NCBI RefSeq assembly: GCF_001905505.1
Contig: NZ_LIPG01000003.1
Location: forward strand, 1,178,001 to 1,242,000
Source: Streptomyces sp. CB02058
Lineage (GTDB): Bacteria; Actinomycetota; Actinomycetes; Streptomycetales; Streptomycetaceae
Length of the DNA: 64,000 nt
Direction of reading: 5' to 3'
Numbering within the stretch: position 1 is the stretch's first letter; each line of letters starts with the position of its first letter. The position numbers and the translations under genes are program-made. Shown piece by piece: positions 8,793 to 16,862 of this stretch. Under the pieces are notes generated by a model. It made no database searches. It was not told the origin of the DNA and saw nothing but the letters and a program-made list of their open reading frames with translations.

Positions 8793-10160
8793 TCAGCGCG
8801 CCCGTACGGTCGCCAGGACCTCCCGGTCGGGCTGCAGCGTCAGCGTCGGCACGGGATTGACGGTGCCCGGGTCCACCTCCAGCTCGAAGCGCCGCGCCAG
8901 TACGGCGAGGATCAGCACCGCCTCGACCATCGCGAAGCGCGTACCGAGGCAGACCCGGGGCCCGCCGCCGAACGGATACCAGGCGTACTCCGGGATCTCG
9001 TCCCCCTCCTCCGCGTCCCACCGCTCCGGGCGGAACGCCTCCGGCTCAGGGAACCACCGCTCGTCGCGGTGCGTGGCCCACTGGCTGCTCCACACCCGCG
9101 TACCCTCCGGCATCGGTACGCCACCGATGCTCGCCCCCTCCTTGGCGATCCCGGTGACCAGCCAGATCGTCGGGTACAGCCGCAGGGTCTCCTTCACCAC
9201 CGCCTGCGCGTACGTCAGCCGGGCGTAGTCGTCGATCCCGGGCTCGCGGTCGCCGAGCACCCGGTCCAGCTCCTCGGCCAGCGCCTCCCGGGCGTGCGGG
9301 GTGCGGGACAGCAGATACCAGGCCCACACCAGCGTCGAACTGGTCGTCTCGTGACCGCCGATGTAGAGCGTGACCGTCTCGTCGCGGATCTCCTTGTCCG
9401 AGAGCCGCGCCCCGGTCTCGTCCACGGCGGTGAGCAGCCGGCTCAGCAGATCGGGCCGCTCCCCGTCGCCGTCGCGGTGCCGGGCCACCACGCGCCCGAC
9501 CTCGGCGTCGATCACGGCGGCGGCCTTCTTGATCCGGGCCCGGCCGGGTGTCGGGACCCAGTCCGGCAGGACGGCGCCCAGCCCGCTGAACTCCTTGCCG
9601 ATCTCCTGCTGGGCGATGTCCATGGCCCGGCCCATCGACTCCGCGTCGGCCGGTGTGTCCACCCCGAAGATCGTGCGGACCGCGATCTTCTGCGTCAGGG
9701 CCGCCATCACCCGCTTGATGTCCACGCGTTCACCGCCGGACCAGGTGTCCGCCAGCTCCACCGCGCACGCCGTCATCGAGGAGGCGTACGACTTCACCTG
9801 CTTGGGCCGTACCGACGGCTGCACCAGCGACCGCTTGCGCCGCCAGTCCGGGCCACGCGCGACCACGACACCGTTGCCCATCACCGTGCGGAACGCGATG
9901 CCCAGCAGCGGCTGGTCGAAGGTCCGCTCCGTCTCGGTGAGCAGTTCACCGATGTACTCGGGATCCGCGATGAAGACGCACTGGTTGCGGCCGAAGCGCC
10001 AGCGGACCATGTCCCCGTATCCGCGCAGCCGCTCGAAGAAGGCGAGGGGGTCCTTGCCGAACTGCGGCAGGCTGCCGAGCAAGGGGAGCCCCCTCGGCCC
10101 CTGGACCGGCCGGTGGCCGCGCGGCTCGGTGTCGGGGGCCGCACCGGTTTCCGTGGACAT
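8793..10160 (-). CDS. Cytochrome P450 monooxygenase
   Basis: A 455-aa haem monooxygenase. All family landmarks are present: a proline-rich start (QGPRGLPLLGSLPQFGKDP), I-helix GGHETTSST (about residue 270), K-helix ETLRLYP (ExxR intact, about 324) and haem loop FGGGPRVCLG with the Cys ligand at about 402. The 'pfGGGPRVCLG' loop and length resemble the eukaryote-like bacterial P450s that oxidise fatty acids or terpenes (pentalenene oxygenase-like) rather than the shorter CYP105/107 types. The start at MSTETGAAP is chosen because AGGAG lies seven bases upstream. The frame stays open further upstream but lacks P450 character. The substrate is unknown. Confidence 0.9.
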   Translation of the reverse strand: MSTETGAAPDTEPRGHRPVQGPRGLPLLGSLPQFGKDPLAFFERLRGYGDMVRWRFGRNQCVFIADPEYIGELLTETERTFDQPLLGIAFRTVMGNGVVVARGPDWRRKRSLVQPSVRPKQVKSYASSMTACAVELADTWSGGERVDIKRVMAALTQKIAVRTIFGVDTPADAESMGRAMDIAQQEIGKEFSGLGAVLPDWVPTPGRARIKKAAAVIDAEVGRVVARHRDGDGERPDLLSRLLTAVDETGARLSDKEIRDETVTLYIGGHETTSSTLVWAWYLLSRTPHAREALAEELDRVLGDREPGIDDYARLTYAQAVVKETLRLYPTIWLVTGIAKEGASIGGVPMPEGTRVWSSQWATHRDERWFPEPEAFRPERWDAEEGDEIPEYAWYPFGGGPRVCLGTRFAMVEAVLILAVLARRFELEVDPGTVNPVPTLTLQPDREVLATVRAR

Positions 10161-10268
10161 GAGGGAACTCCTGTCATCTGCCTTACGGAGCAAGTGAGTT
10201 GCTGAGCCTAATGCCCGTCGGCCAGGAGTTCGACAGCGCCGTTGCGTGCGGCAGGGGCCGGGTACGGC

Positions 10269-10301
10269 CGAGGGCCGCAGACCGGTGGTCTGCGGCCCTC
10301 G
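10269..10301 (-). terminator. Hairpin terminator after the exported two-gene unit
   Basis: A 15-bp perfect stem (CGAGGGCCGCAGACC with its complement) closes a 3-base loop just downstream of the minus-strand gene ending at 10321. Confidence 0.75.
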
Positions 10302-10320
10302 GGCCGGGGGGACGCGCGTT

Positions 10321-11166
10321 TCAGACGCCCGGCGGCACCCGGGACGGGCGGCCGGATCCACGGGTCAGGCCGTAGCCGAACACCGCCGCCAGCGCGGCCA
10401 GCACGCCGCCGCCCACGGTCCACAGCCAGCGGTCCGTCCACCAGCCGGAGGACCAGCCGTCCTCGGGCTCGCCGGCGAGGGCCACACGGTCCTGCCCCGT
10501 GGCGTCGTCCTGCTGCGCCGAGGCCAGGGAGACGCCCGGCACCAGCGGTTCGCCGAGGGAGCCGTCGACGTCGTGCGCGCCGCCCTGGCCGGCGGAGGTG
10601 ATCTCCGTCTCGACGTGGACCGGGAGGCCCAGGTCCTCCTCGGCCAGACCGACCACGGTCAGGCGTACGTAGTAACTCCCGGGCAGCGGATCGGACGCCC
10701 ACGGCTCCGACCAGGCACGCACCGTACGCAGCACGCAGGACAGCTCGACGGTGCCCGCGTCCGGCGCCGCCTTCCTGGTCTGGTGGCCGTACATGCAGGC
10801 CTGCCGGCGGCGCAGCCCGTCGTACACGTCGACCTGCCAGGTCGACGCGCCGTGCCGGGTGGCGCTCTCGGGCAGGCTCACCTTCGTCCGGACGGTGGGC
10901 CGCTGGCCGGAGTCGGCGGGGAAGGCCCAGTACAGGTAGTCACCCGTGGACGCGTCCGCCGTGGCGGTCTGCTCCTGCTGGACGGGGGTCGCCGTACGGA
11001 AGGTGGTGCCCGCCTCCGTGGGGCCGGAGGCATCCCCGTCCGCCGGGCTCGCGCTCGCTGACGGGTCGTCGGCGACGGCGGCGCCCGCCGAGGTGAACAG
11101 GGTGGCTCCCGCCAGCAGCACGCCCGCACAGGCGCGCCCCAGCCGGTTCCTGCGAGAGGTACGCAT
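10321..11166 (-). CDS. Exported, membrane-anchored protein of unknown function
   Basis: A 281-aa protein that I cannot assign to a characterised family. A Sec signal peptide (RTSRRNRLGRACAGVLLAG...ATLFTSAGAAVADD) is followed by a Ser/Ala/Pro/Asp-rich stretch. Then comes a beta-rich extracellular domain with three Cys residues, a Gln/Asp-rich region, and one C-terminal membrane helix (residues about 250-272) with a basic tail. The start at MRTSRR is chosen because GGAGG precedes it and its ATG shares one base with the stop of the VWA gene (TGATG). The topology copies that of the VWA protein, so the two probably act together at the cell surface. Confidence 0.75.
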   Translation of the reverse strand: MRTSRRNRLGRACAGVLLAGATLFTSAGAAVADDPSASASPADGDASGPTEAGTTFRTATPVQQEQTATADASTGDYLYWAFPADSGQRPTVRTKVSLPESATRHGASTWQVDVYDGLRRRQACMYGHQTRKAAPDAGTVELSCVLRTVRAWSEPWASDPLPGSYYVRLTVVGLAEEDLGLPVHVETEITSAGQGGAHDVDGSLGEPLVPGVSLASAQQDDATGQDRVALAGEPEDGWSSGWWTDRWLWTVGGGVLAALAAVFGYGLTRGSGRPSRVPPGV

Positions 11167-12452
11167 CAGTTGGTCCTCCAGACCGCAACGCGCCAGCGCG
11201 AGATCCAGCCGAACAGCAGGCCGGCGATCAGTCCGGTCAGCACCATGACGCCCAGCAGCCACCAGCCGCGGCCCAGGCCGAACGCGGCGACGTCGGACGC
11301 GTCGTCGGGGCCCTCGACCAGGTCGATGGTGAGCTCGACGGGCATGCCCGGGGTGGTCTTCACGGACGAGGGCGCCGAGAAGGAGTTGGAGAGCTGGAGG
11401 CAGACGGACTCCGCGGCGGGCTTCAGATCCTCGTCGGAGACGTCGGCGTCCTCCTGCTCGGGCTTCGGATAGCGCAGCCCGGTGGAGATCGCGTCCGTAC
11501 GCCCGGTGCCGGACTCCGCGCCCCGGACGATCTCACGGCCGTGCGTGGTCACCGCGCGCAGCAGCACCCCGTAGTCGTCGTTCACGGCGCGGTCCGCCGC
11601 CACGCTGACCGAGGCGCGCAGCTCCTGGCCGGGCAGCACGTCGACCCGGTACCAGCGGTGCTTCCCGATCTCCTGGCGGTCGGTGTAGAGCCCGGCCTTC
11701 AGCTGCGGGGCCGCGGAGCAGCTGCCCGCACCCTCGGTCGCCACCGGGGTGACGACGGGCTCGGCGGCCCGGTCGACCAACTGCTTGACGCGGCCGGAGA
11801 GTTCGTCGGTGTGCTGGACGGCGGTGTAGGTGCCGCCGGTGGCCTCGGCGATGCAGGTCAGCTGCTGCCGGATCTTGGCGTCGGGCACGAGGCCGAGCGT
11901 GTCGATGACCAGATGGATTCCCCGCGCCGCGATCTCACGCGCGACCTCGCACGGGTCGAGCGGTCCGCAGGTGTCCTCGCCGTCGGTGATCAGGACGATG
12001 CGTCGGGTGGCGTCCCCGCCCTCGAGGTCGTCGGCCGCACCGAGCAGGGCGGGACCGATCGGGGTCCAGCCGGTCGGCGTCAGGGTGGCGACGGCGGTCT
12101 TCGCCTCGGTGCGGTCGAGCGGGCCGACCGGGTAGAGCTGCGCGGTGTCCTTGCAGCCGACCTTGCGGTCGTCGCCCGCGTAGTCCGCGCCGAGCGTACG
12201 GATGCCGAGCTCGACCTCTTCGGGAACCGCGTCCAGGACGTCGTTGAACGCCTGCTTGGCGGCGGATATCCGGGACTGGCCGTCGATGTCGCGGGCGCGC
12301 ATGGAACCGCTGACGTCGAGGACCAGCTCGACCTTGGGGGACGGGGCTGTGGAGGGTTCGTCGGCGGAAGCCGGGACGGCGGTGCCGAGCCCGGCGGCCA
12401 GGGTGGCGAGCAGAACGCACACCCCGGCCGTCAGCCGTTTTCTTATGATCAT
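11166..12452 (-). CDS. Secreted/anchored von Willebrand factor A domain protein
   Basis: A 428-aa protein. A signal peptide (residues 1-30, ending VPASA) precedes a VWA domain whose metal-ion-dependent adhesion site is intact: DVSGSM at 46-51, a Thr in GWTPIGPAL, and TDGED near 157. A second extracellular domain with paired Cys residues spans about 240-380. One membrane helix near the C-terminus (LLGVMVLTGLIAGLLFGW) leaves a short basic cytoplasmic tail. VWA domains usually bind protein partners through Mg; here the ligand is unknown, with the gene directly downstream the obvious candidate. Translationally coupled to that gene. Confidence 0.85.
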   Translation of the reverse strand: MIIRKRLTAGVCVLLATLAAGLGTAVPASADEPSTAPSPKVELVLDVSGSMRARDIDGQSRISAAKQAFNDVLDAVPEEVELGIRTLGADYAGDDRKVGCKDTAQLYPVGPLDRTEAKTAVATLTPTGWTPIGPALLGAADDLEGGDATRRIVLITDGEDTCGPLDPCEVAREIAARGIHLVIDTLGLVPDAKIRQQLTCIAEATGGTYTAVQHTDELSGRVKQLVDRAAEPVVTPVATEGAGSCSAAPQLKAGLYTDRQEIGKHRWYRVDVLPGQELRASVSVAADRAVNDDYGVLLRAVTTHGREIVRGAESGTGRTDAISTGLRYPKPEQEDADVSDEDLKPAAESVCLQLSNSFSAPSSVKTTPGMPVELTIDLVEGPDDASDVAAFGLGRGWWLLGVMVLTGLIAGLLFGWISRWRVAVWRTN

Positions 12453-12482
12453 CGCCGGATCCTATTGAAGATCGGCGATCAT

Positions 12483-12516
12483 CCCCAAAACCGCTCCGGA
12501 GGAAGCGATTTCGGGG
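12483..12516 (-). terminator. Hairpin terminator after xylB
   Basis: A 12-13 bp stem with two G-U pairs and a purine-rich loop, just downstream of the xylB stop on the minus strand. It separates xylB from the VWA unit. Confidence 0.55.
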
Positions 12517-12523
12517 CCGCCGC

Positions 12524-14011
12524 TCAGCCGCCGAGCAGCGGCCGCGCGGCCCTGTCGAGGACCGAACCGACGCGGTCCCACGTCTCGGTGTCCCGCTCCA
12601 CGGCCGGGAGTTCGGCGTCGGCGTTGTCGGCCCGCTTGTTCCAGCGGGTCGCGATGGCGACGGGGTCGCCGCCACCCGCCGCGGACGCGGCCAGCGCCGC
12701 CGCGCCGAGCGCGACGAGTTCACCGCTGCCGGGCACGATGAGGGGCCGGCCGGAGAGACGGCGCACGGTCTCCACCCAGGTGCGGCCCTGGGCGCCGCCG
12801 CCGATCAGCCGCAGCGGCCGGCCGGCGACATCGGGGTCGGCGGGGTCGAGCCCGCAGGCCCGCAGCAGTTCGTCGAGCGCCCGCAGCACGGTGAACGCCG
12901 CGCCCTCGTACGCGGCGCCCAGAAGCTGCTGCGGCGTGGTGTCGTGACGCAGCCCGGTGAGGAGCCCGGACGAGGTGGGCAGGTCCGGGGTGCGCTCGCC
13001 GTCGAGGTACGGGAGGAGGACGGCCTCGCCGCCGGGTGTCGCGTCGTCGCGGTGCAGGCCGAGCAGGGTGGCCACCTTGTCGACGGCCAGGGTGCAGTTG
13101 AGGGTGCAGGCCAGCGGGAGGTACGTACCGTCCGCCGCGGCGAAACCGGAGAGCGAGGTGGAGGCCGGACGGGTCCCCGACGCGGCGAAGACGGTGCCGG
13201 ACGTGCCGAGGCTCAGCACGGGGTGGTCCAGCAGCCCCGCCCCGCCCAGGCCGAGGCCCACGGCGGCGCTCATGTTGTCCCCGGTGCCCGCCGCGACGGC
13301 GATCCCGGCCGGCAGACCGAGCGCCTCGGCCGCGGAGGCGGTCAGGGAGCCGACGCGGGTGCCACCGGTGGCGGCGACCTCCGGCAGCATCGAGACGTCG
13401 AGGCCGAGGCGGTCCAGGAGCTCCGGGTCGTACGCGCCCGTCCCGGTCGAGTACCAGCAGGTACCCGACGCGTCGCCCGGGTCGGTCGCCGCGACGCCCG
13501 CGAGCCGCTCGGTGAGGAAGTCGTGGGGCAGCCGCACGGACACGGTCGCCTCGGCGGCTGCGGGGTCGTTCTCCCGCAGCCACCGCCACTTCGTCGCCGT
13601 CATGGACGCCACGGGCACGGTGCCGGTGCGCGCCGTCCAGGCCTCGGGGCCGCCCAGCTCGGCGACGAGCGCGGCGGCCTGCGGCGCGGAGCGGGTGTCG
13701 TTCCACAGGAGCGAGGGGCGCAGTGGCCGGCCGGACCTGTCCAGGACCACGAGGCCGTGCTGCTGACCCGCGACGGCGATGCCGACGACACAGGACGCGG
13801 AGAGCCCGGACTCCTTGAGCCCGGCCGCGACGGCGTCGCACAGCGCCTGCCACCAGACCTCGGGGTCGGTCTCGCGCGCACCGCCCTCGCCGGTGACGAC
13901 GTGCGGGGCGCGGCCGACGGCGAGCAGCTCACCGGTCTCGGTGTCGGTGACTGCAGCCTTGGTGGACTGGGTGGAGCTGTCCACGCCGATGACGACGGTA
14001 CGCGGCGGCAT
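12524..14011 (-). CDS. xylB: Xylulokinase
   Basis: A 495-aa FGGY-family sugar kinase that phosphorylates D-xylulose with ATP for the pentose phosphate pathway. The N-terminal phosphate loop GVDSSTQSTKA (residues 9-19) is intact. AGQQHGLV, DTRS and the kinase-fold segments GTGDNMSAAVGLGL and SLGTSGTVFA follow in order. A C-terminal LIGGGAQG motif matches the FGGY family signature region. Length is typical. It is divergent from xylA across a 220-base AT-rich region, so both are probably controlled from there by the ROK protein encoded past xylA. Confidence 0.93.
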   Translation of the reverse strand: MPPRTVVIGVDSSTQSTKAAVTDTETGELLAVGRAPHVVTGEGGARETDPEVWWQALCDAVAAGLKESGLSASCVVGIAVAGQQHGLVVLDRSGRPLRPSLLWNDTRSAPQAAALVAELGGPEAWTARTGTVPVASMTATKWRWLRENDPAAAEATVSVRLPHDFLTERLAGVAATDPGDASGTCWYSTGTGAYDPELLDRLGLDVSMLPEVAATGGTRVGSLTASAAEALGLPAGIAVAAGTGDNMSAAVGLGLGGAGLLDHPVLSLGTSGTVFAASGTRPASTSLSGFAAADGTYLPLACTLNCTLAVDKVATLLGLHRDDATPGGEAVLLPYLDGERTPDLPTSSGLLTGLRHDTTPQQLLGAAYEGAAFTVLRALDELLRACGLDPADPDVAGRPLRLIGGGAQGRTWVETVRRLSGRPLIVPGSGELVALGAAALAASAAGGGDPVAIATRWNKRADNADAELPAVERDTETWDRVGSVLDRAARPLLGG

Positions 14012-14050
14012 GGGCTACCTCTTCTCGTGCGGTTTCCGGTGGTGCTGGTT

Positions 14051-14180
14051 TTGGGAGTGCGACAAACAAATTACGTGATCGACGGCGTCCGGAACAGAGG
14101 CGGCCCCCGTTTCGTCGTCCGGGGGGTTACGCCCGCACGGTGCCGTGTGCATAATTAATCATGTCAGTGAACAAATAGGC
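14051..14180. promoter_or_regulatory. Divergent xylB/xylA control region
   Basis: The stretch between the two xyl genes contains AT-rich patches unlike the flanks. An ACAAAT element occurs at 14065-14070 and again at 14170-14175, and an ATAATTAAT patch sits near 14151. These are plausible half-sites for the nearby ROK repressor. The operator itself cannot be proved from sequence. Confidence 0.4.
14127..14155 (+). promoter_or_regulatory. Predicted xylA promoter
   Basis: TTACGC and CATAAT hexamers are separated by 17 bases, placing the transcript start about 70 bases upstream of the xylA ATG, inside the AT-rich control region. Confidence 0.45.
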
Positions 14181-14231
14181 CCGGGGGCTGACGACGACTC
14201 CGGACCCCAGGCAGGCGAAGGCGGACACACC

Positions 14232-15401
14232 ATGACGGAACGCTTCACCCCCACTCCTTCGGACAGGTTCACCTTCGGTCTGTGGACCGTGGGCTGGCGT
14301 GGCAATGACCCGTTCGGTGACGCGACGCGTCCCGCGCTGGACCCGGTCGAGTCGGTGGAGCGGCTCGCGGAGCTGGGGGCGCACGGTGTGACGTTCCACG
14401 ACGACGATCTGATCCCGTTCGGGTCGTCGGAGGCGGAGCGGGAGCGGCTGATCGGCCGGTTCAAGGACGCGCTGGGGCGGACCGGGATGAAGGTCCCGAT
14501 GGCCACGACGAACCTGTTCACGCACCCGGTGTTCAAGGACGGCGGGTTCACCGCGAACGACCGCGACGTGCGGCGTTTCGCGCTGCGCAAGGTGATGCGC
14601 AACATCGACCTGGCCGCGGAGCTCGGCGCCTCCACCTACGTCGCCTGGGGCGGGCGTGAGGGCGCGGAGTCCGGTGGCGCGAAGGACGTCCGCGTCGCGC
14701 TGGACCGGATGAAGGAGGCCTTCGACCTGCTGGGCGACTACGTCACCGAGCAGGGCTACGACCTGCGGTTCGCGATCGAGCCCAAGCCCAACGAGCCCCG
14801 CGGCGACATCCTCCTGCCGACGATCGGGCACGCGCTGGCGTTCATCGAGCGCCTGGAGCGCCCCGAGCTGGTCGGTGTGAACCCGGAGACCGGCCACGAG
14901 CAGATGGCCGGGCTGAACTTCCCCCACGGCATCGCCCAGGCCCTGTGGGCGGGCAAGCTCTTCCACATCGACCTCAACGGCCAGTCCGGCATCAAGTACG
15001 ACCAGGACTTCCGCTTCGGCGCCGGCGACCTGCGCCAGGCGTTCTGGCTCGTCGACCTCCTGGAGTCCTCCGACTACACTGGCAGCCTCCACTTCGACTT
15101 CAAGCCGGTGCGCACCGACGGCATCGACGGGGTCTGGGAGTCCGCGAAGAACTGCATGCGCAACTACCTCATCCTCAAGGAGCGCGCCCTGGCCTTCCGG
15201 GCCGACCCCGCCGTCCAGGAGGCCCTGACCGCCTCCCGCCTCGACGACCTCGCCCGGCCCACCGCCGAGGACGGCCTCAAGGGCCTCCTCGCCGACAGGT
15301 CCGCCTACGAGGACTTCGACGCCACCACCGCCGCCGAACGCTCCATGGCCTTCGAAGCCCTCGACCAGCTCGCCATGGAACACCTCCTCGGCGTCCGCTG
15401 A
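14232..15401 (+). CDS. xylA: Xylose isomerase
   Basis: A 389-aa class I xylose (glucose) isomerase that converts D-xylose to D-xylulose using two divalent metals. Active-site residues are visible: the FHDDDL segment with catalytic His56 and Asp59, EPKPNEPRG with the metal-ligand Glu and the essential Lys (about 185), the NPETGHEQM His, and the HIDLN and FDFKP Asp ligands. Length and sequence are nearly those of the classical Streptomyces enzyme. The start MTERFTPTPSDRF is chosen by family alignment over an upstream in-frame ATG at 14145 that would add 29 atypical residues. Divergent from xylB. Confidence 0.96.
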   Translation: MTERFTPTPSDRFTFGLWTVGWRGNDPFGDATRPALDPVESVERLAELGAHGVTFHDDDLIPFGSSEAERERLIGRFKDALGRTGMKVPMATTNLFTHPVFKDGGFTANDRDVRRFALRKVMRNIDLAAELGASTYVAWGGREGAESGGAKDVRVALDRMKEAFDLLGDYVTEQGYDLRFAIEPKPNEPRGDILLPTIGHALAFIERLERPELVGVNPETGHEQMAGLNFPHGIAQALWAGKLFHIDLNGQSGIKYDQDFRFGAGDLRQAFWLVDLLESSDYTGSLHFDFKPVRTDGIDGVWESAKNCMRNYLILKERALAFRADPAVQEALTASRLDDLARPTAEDGLKGLLADRSAYEDFDATTAAERSMAFEALDQLAMEHLLGVR

Positions 15402-15450
15402 CCCACCCCCGGGATGCCCGGAGCCCCGGGGCTCCCTCGCCCGGACACTC

Positions 15451-15491
15451 CGGCTCCGCCCCTCGCCGTTCGACGGCGGGGGGCGGAGCCG
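15451..15491. terminator. Bidirectional terminator between xylA and the ROK gene
   Basis: An 18-bp stem with one G-T pair closes a TTCGA loop in the 100-base gap between convergent genes. It could serve both strands. Confidence 0.65.
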
Positions 15492-15501
15492 CCCGGCGTT
15501 C

Positions 15502-16761
15502 TCAGCCGTCCGTCGGCGAGGCGGGCCGGGCGTAGGCGGCCGGGTCGGCCAGCACGTCCTGGACCACCAGCGCCGCGGCGCCCCGAGCCGCGTCACCCGC
15601 GACGGAGGACGCGCGCAGCCTGCCGCCGCCCGGCGTCCAGAGCCCGGACACCACGCGGCCCGTCAGCTCCTCGTCGGCAGGCGGCGAGAGCCACGGCATC
15701 AGGCCCCGGTATATCCCGCCGAGCACCACCGCGTCCGGGTCGAAGAGATTCACCGCGCCGGACAGCACCTGCCCCAGCATCCGGCCCGCGTCGGCCACCG
15801 CCGCGAGCGCCACGGGGTCGCCCGCCTGGGCGCGCCGCTCCAGCTCCATCACGGCGGCGGCCCCGCCCGCCCCCTCGTCGATGCCCGCGGCCCGCAGCAG
15901 GGCCGACTGGCCGGCGTACTGCTCCAGGCAGCCGCGCGACCCGCACCGGCACTCCGGGCCCGCCGGGTCCACCACCACATGGCCGATCTCCCCGGCGAAA
16001 CCGTGCGCGCCGCGCAGCAGCTCCCCGTCGAGCACCAGGGCGCCACCGACACCGATCTCGCCCGTCAGATAGAGAAAGCTGCGGACCGTGTCGAGCCCGC
16101 CGAACCACAGCTCGGCCAGCGCCGCGAGATTCGCCTCGTTCTCCGAACGCACCGGCAGCGGACCCGTGTCGGGCCGCTGGGCGGCGAGGGCGTCGGCGAA
16201 CAGTTCCTCGGCCGGGACCTGGTTCCAGCCCAGGTTGGGCGCCTGGCGCACCGAGCCGCCCGATACGAGGCCCGGCAGCGCGAGGGCCGTACCGACCGGG
16301 CGGAGGTCCTGCTCCCGCGCCGAGTCCAGGGTCCGGGCGGCGATCGCCGCGGCCCTGGCCAGCACCTCTTCCGGGGGCGCTCCTCGGTTGTCCAGGTGCT
16401 CGGTCTGCCGGACCCGCCCGGTGCCCGCCAGGTCCACGACGCACACCGACACATAGTCGATGTTGACCTCGACGCCGAGCCCGGCGGGCCCGGTGCGGGC
16501 CACCTTCAGGGCTGTACCGGGGCGCCCGGCCTGCCCGCTGAACGTCTTGCCCGACTCCGTGAGGAAGCCGCTGTCCAGCAGCTGCTCGACCAGGGAGGAC
16601 ACCGCGGCCCTGGTGAGTCCGACCCGGGCCGACACCCCGGCCCGGGTCGCCTCGCCGGCCTCGCCCTCATCCCGTACGGCACGCAGCACGAGGCTCAGAT
16701 TGTGGCGTCGCACGGTGTCCTTGTCGGCCTTGGACCCCAGGGGCGCGAGGTAGCTCTTCAT
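15502..16761 (-). CDS. xylR: ROK-family transcriptional regulator, probable xylose repressor
   Basis: A 419-aa regulator. The first ~80 residues form a winged helix-turn-helix (RAGVSARVGLTRAAVSSLVEQLLDSGFL). The rest is a sugar-kinase-like ROK domain with the zinc motif CRCGSRGCLE (about residue 270), ENEANLAALAELWFGG, and GEIGVGGALVLDG. XylR-type ROK proteins repress xyl genes until xylose binds. Convergence with xylA and closeness to the divergent xyl promoter support that role. The ATG at MKSYLAPLG is chosen because the DNA-binding domain begins right after it; upstream in-frame sequence is low-complexity. Confidence 0.85.
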   Translation of the reverse strand: MKSYLAPLGSKADKDTVRRHNLSLVLRAVRDEGEAGEATRAGVSARVGLTRAAVSSLVEQLLDSGFLTESGKTFSGQAGRPGTALKVARTGPAGLGVEVNIDYVSVCVVDLAGTGRVRQTEHLDNRGAPPEEVLARAAAIAARTLDSAREQDLRPVGTALALPGLVSGGSVRQAPNLGWNQVPAEELFADALAAQRPDTGPLPVRSENEANLAALAELWFGGLDTVRSFLYLTGEIGVGGALVLDGELLRGAHGFAGEIGHVVVDPAGPECRCGSRGCLEQYAGQSALLRAAGIDEGAGGAAAVMELERRAQAGDPVALAAVADAGRMLGQVLSGAVNLFDPDAVVLGGIYRGLMPWLSPPADEELTGRVVSGLWTPGGGRLRASSVAGDAARGAAALVVQDVLADPAAYARPASPTDG

Positions 16762-16862
16762 ATCGTCGACGAGCCTATGTGATGCCCGTCGGGGCCGGTC
16801 CCGCGGTGGTGGCGATGTGCTCCACCGGGGCCCGCGGGCCCGCCCTGATCCAGACGAGAGGC

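Noticed and set aside
6764..8860. Long open frame (about 700 codons) antisense to the ABC exporter
   Set aside because: Its composition is that of GC-rich antisense shadow (Gly/Arg/Asp/Gln-rich) with no domain, and the opposite strand encodes a complete ABC transporter.
8088..10205. Long plus-strand frame across the exporter and P450
   Set aside because: It spans two real minus-strand genes and their promoter, and shows no protein family features.
11541..12947. 468-codon plus-strand frame antisense to the VWA gene
   Set aside because: The minus strand has a signal peptide, an intact VWA metal site and a ribosome site; the plus frame has none of these.
15421..15434. Short palindrome GAGCCCCGGGGCTC after xylA
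   Set aside because: Probably a minor part of the terminator region; too short and too GC-rich to claim as an operator.
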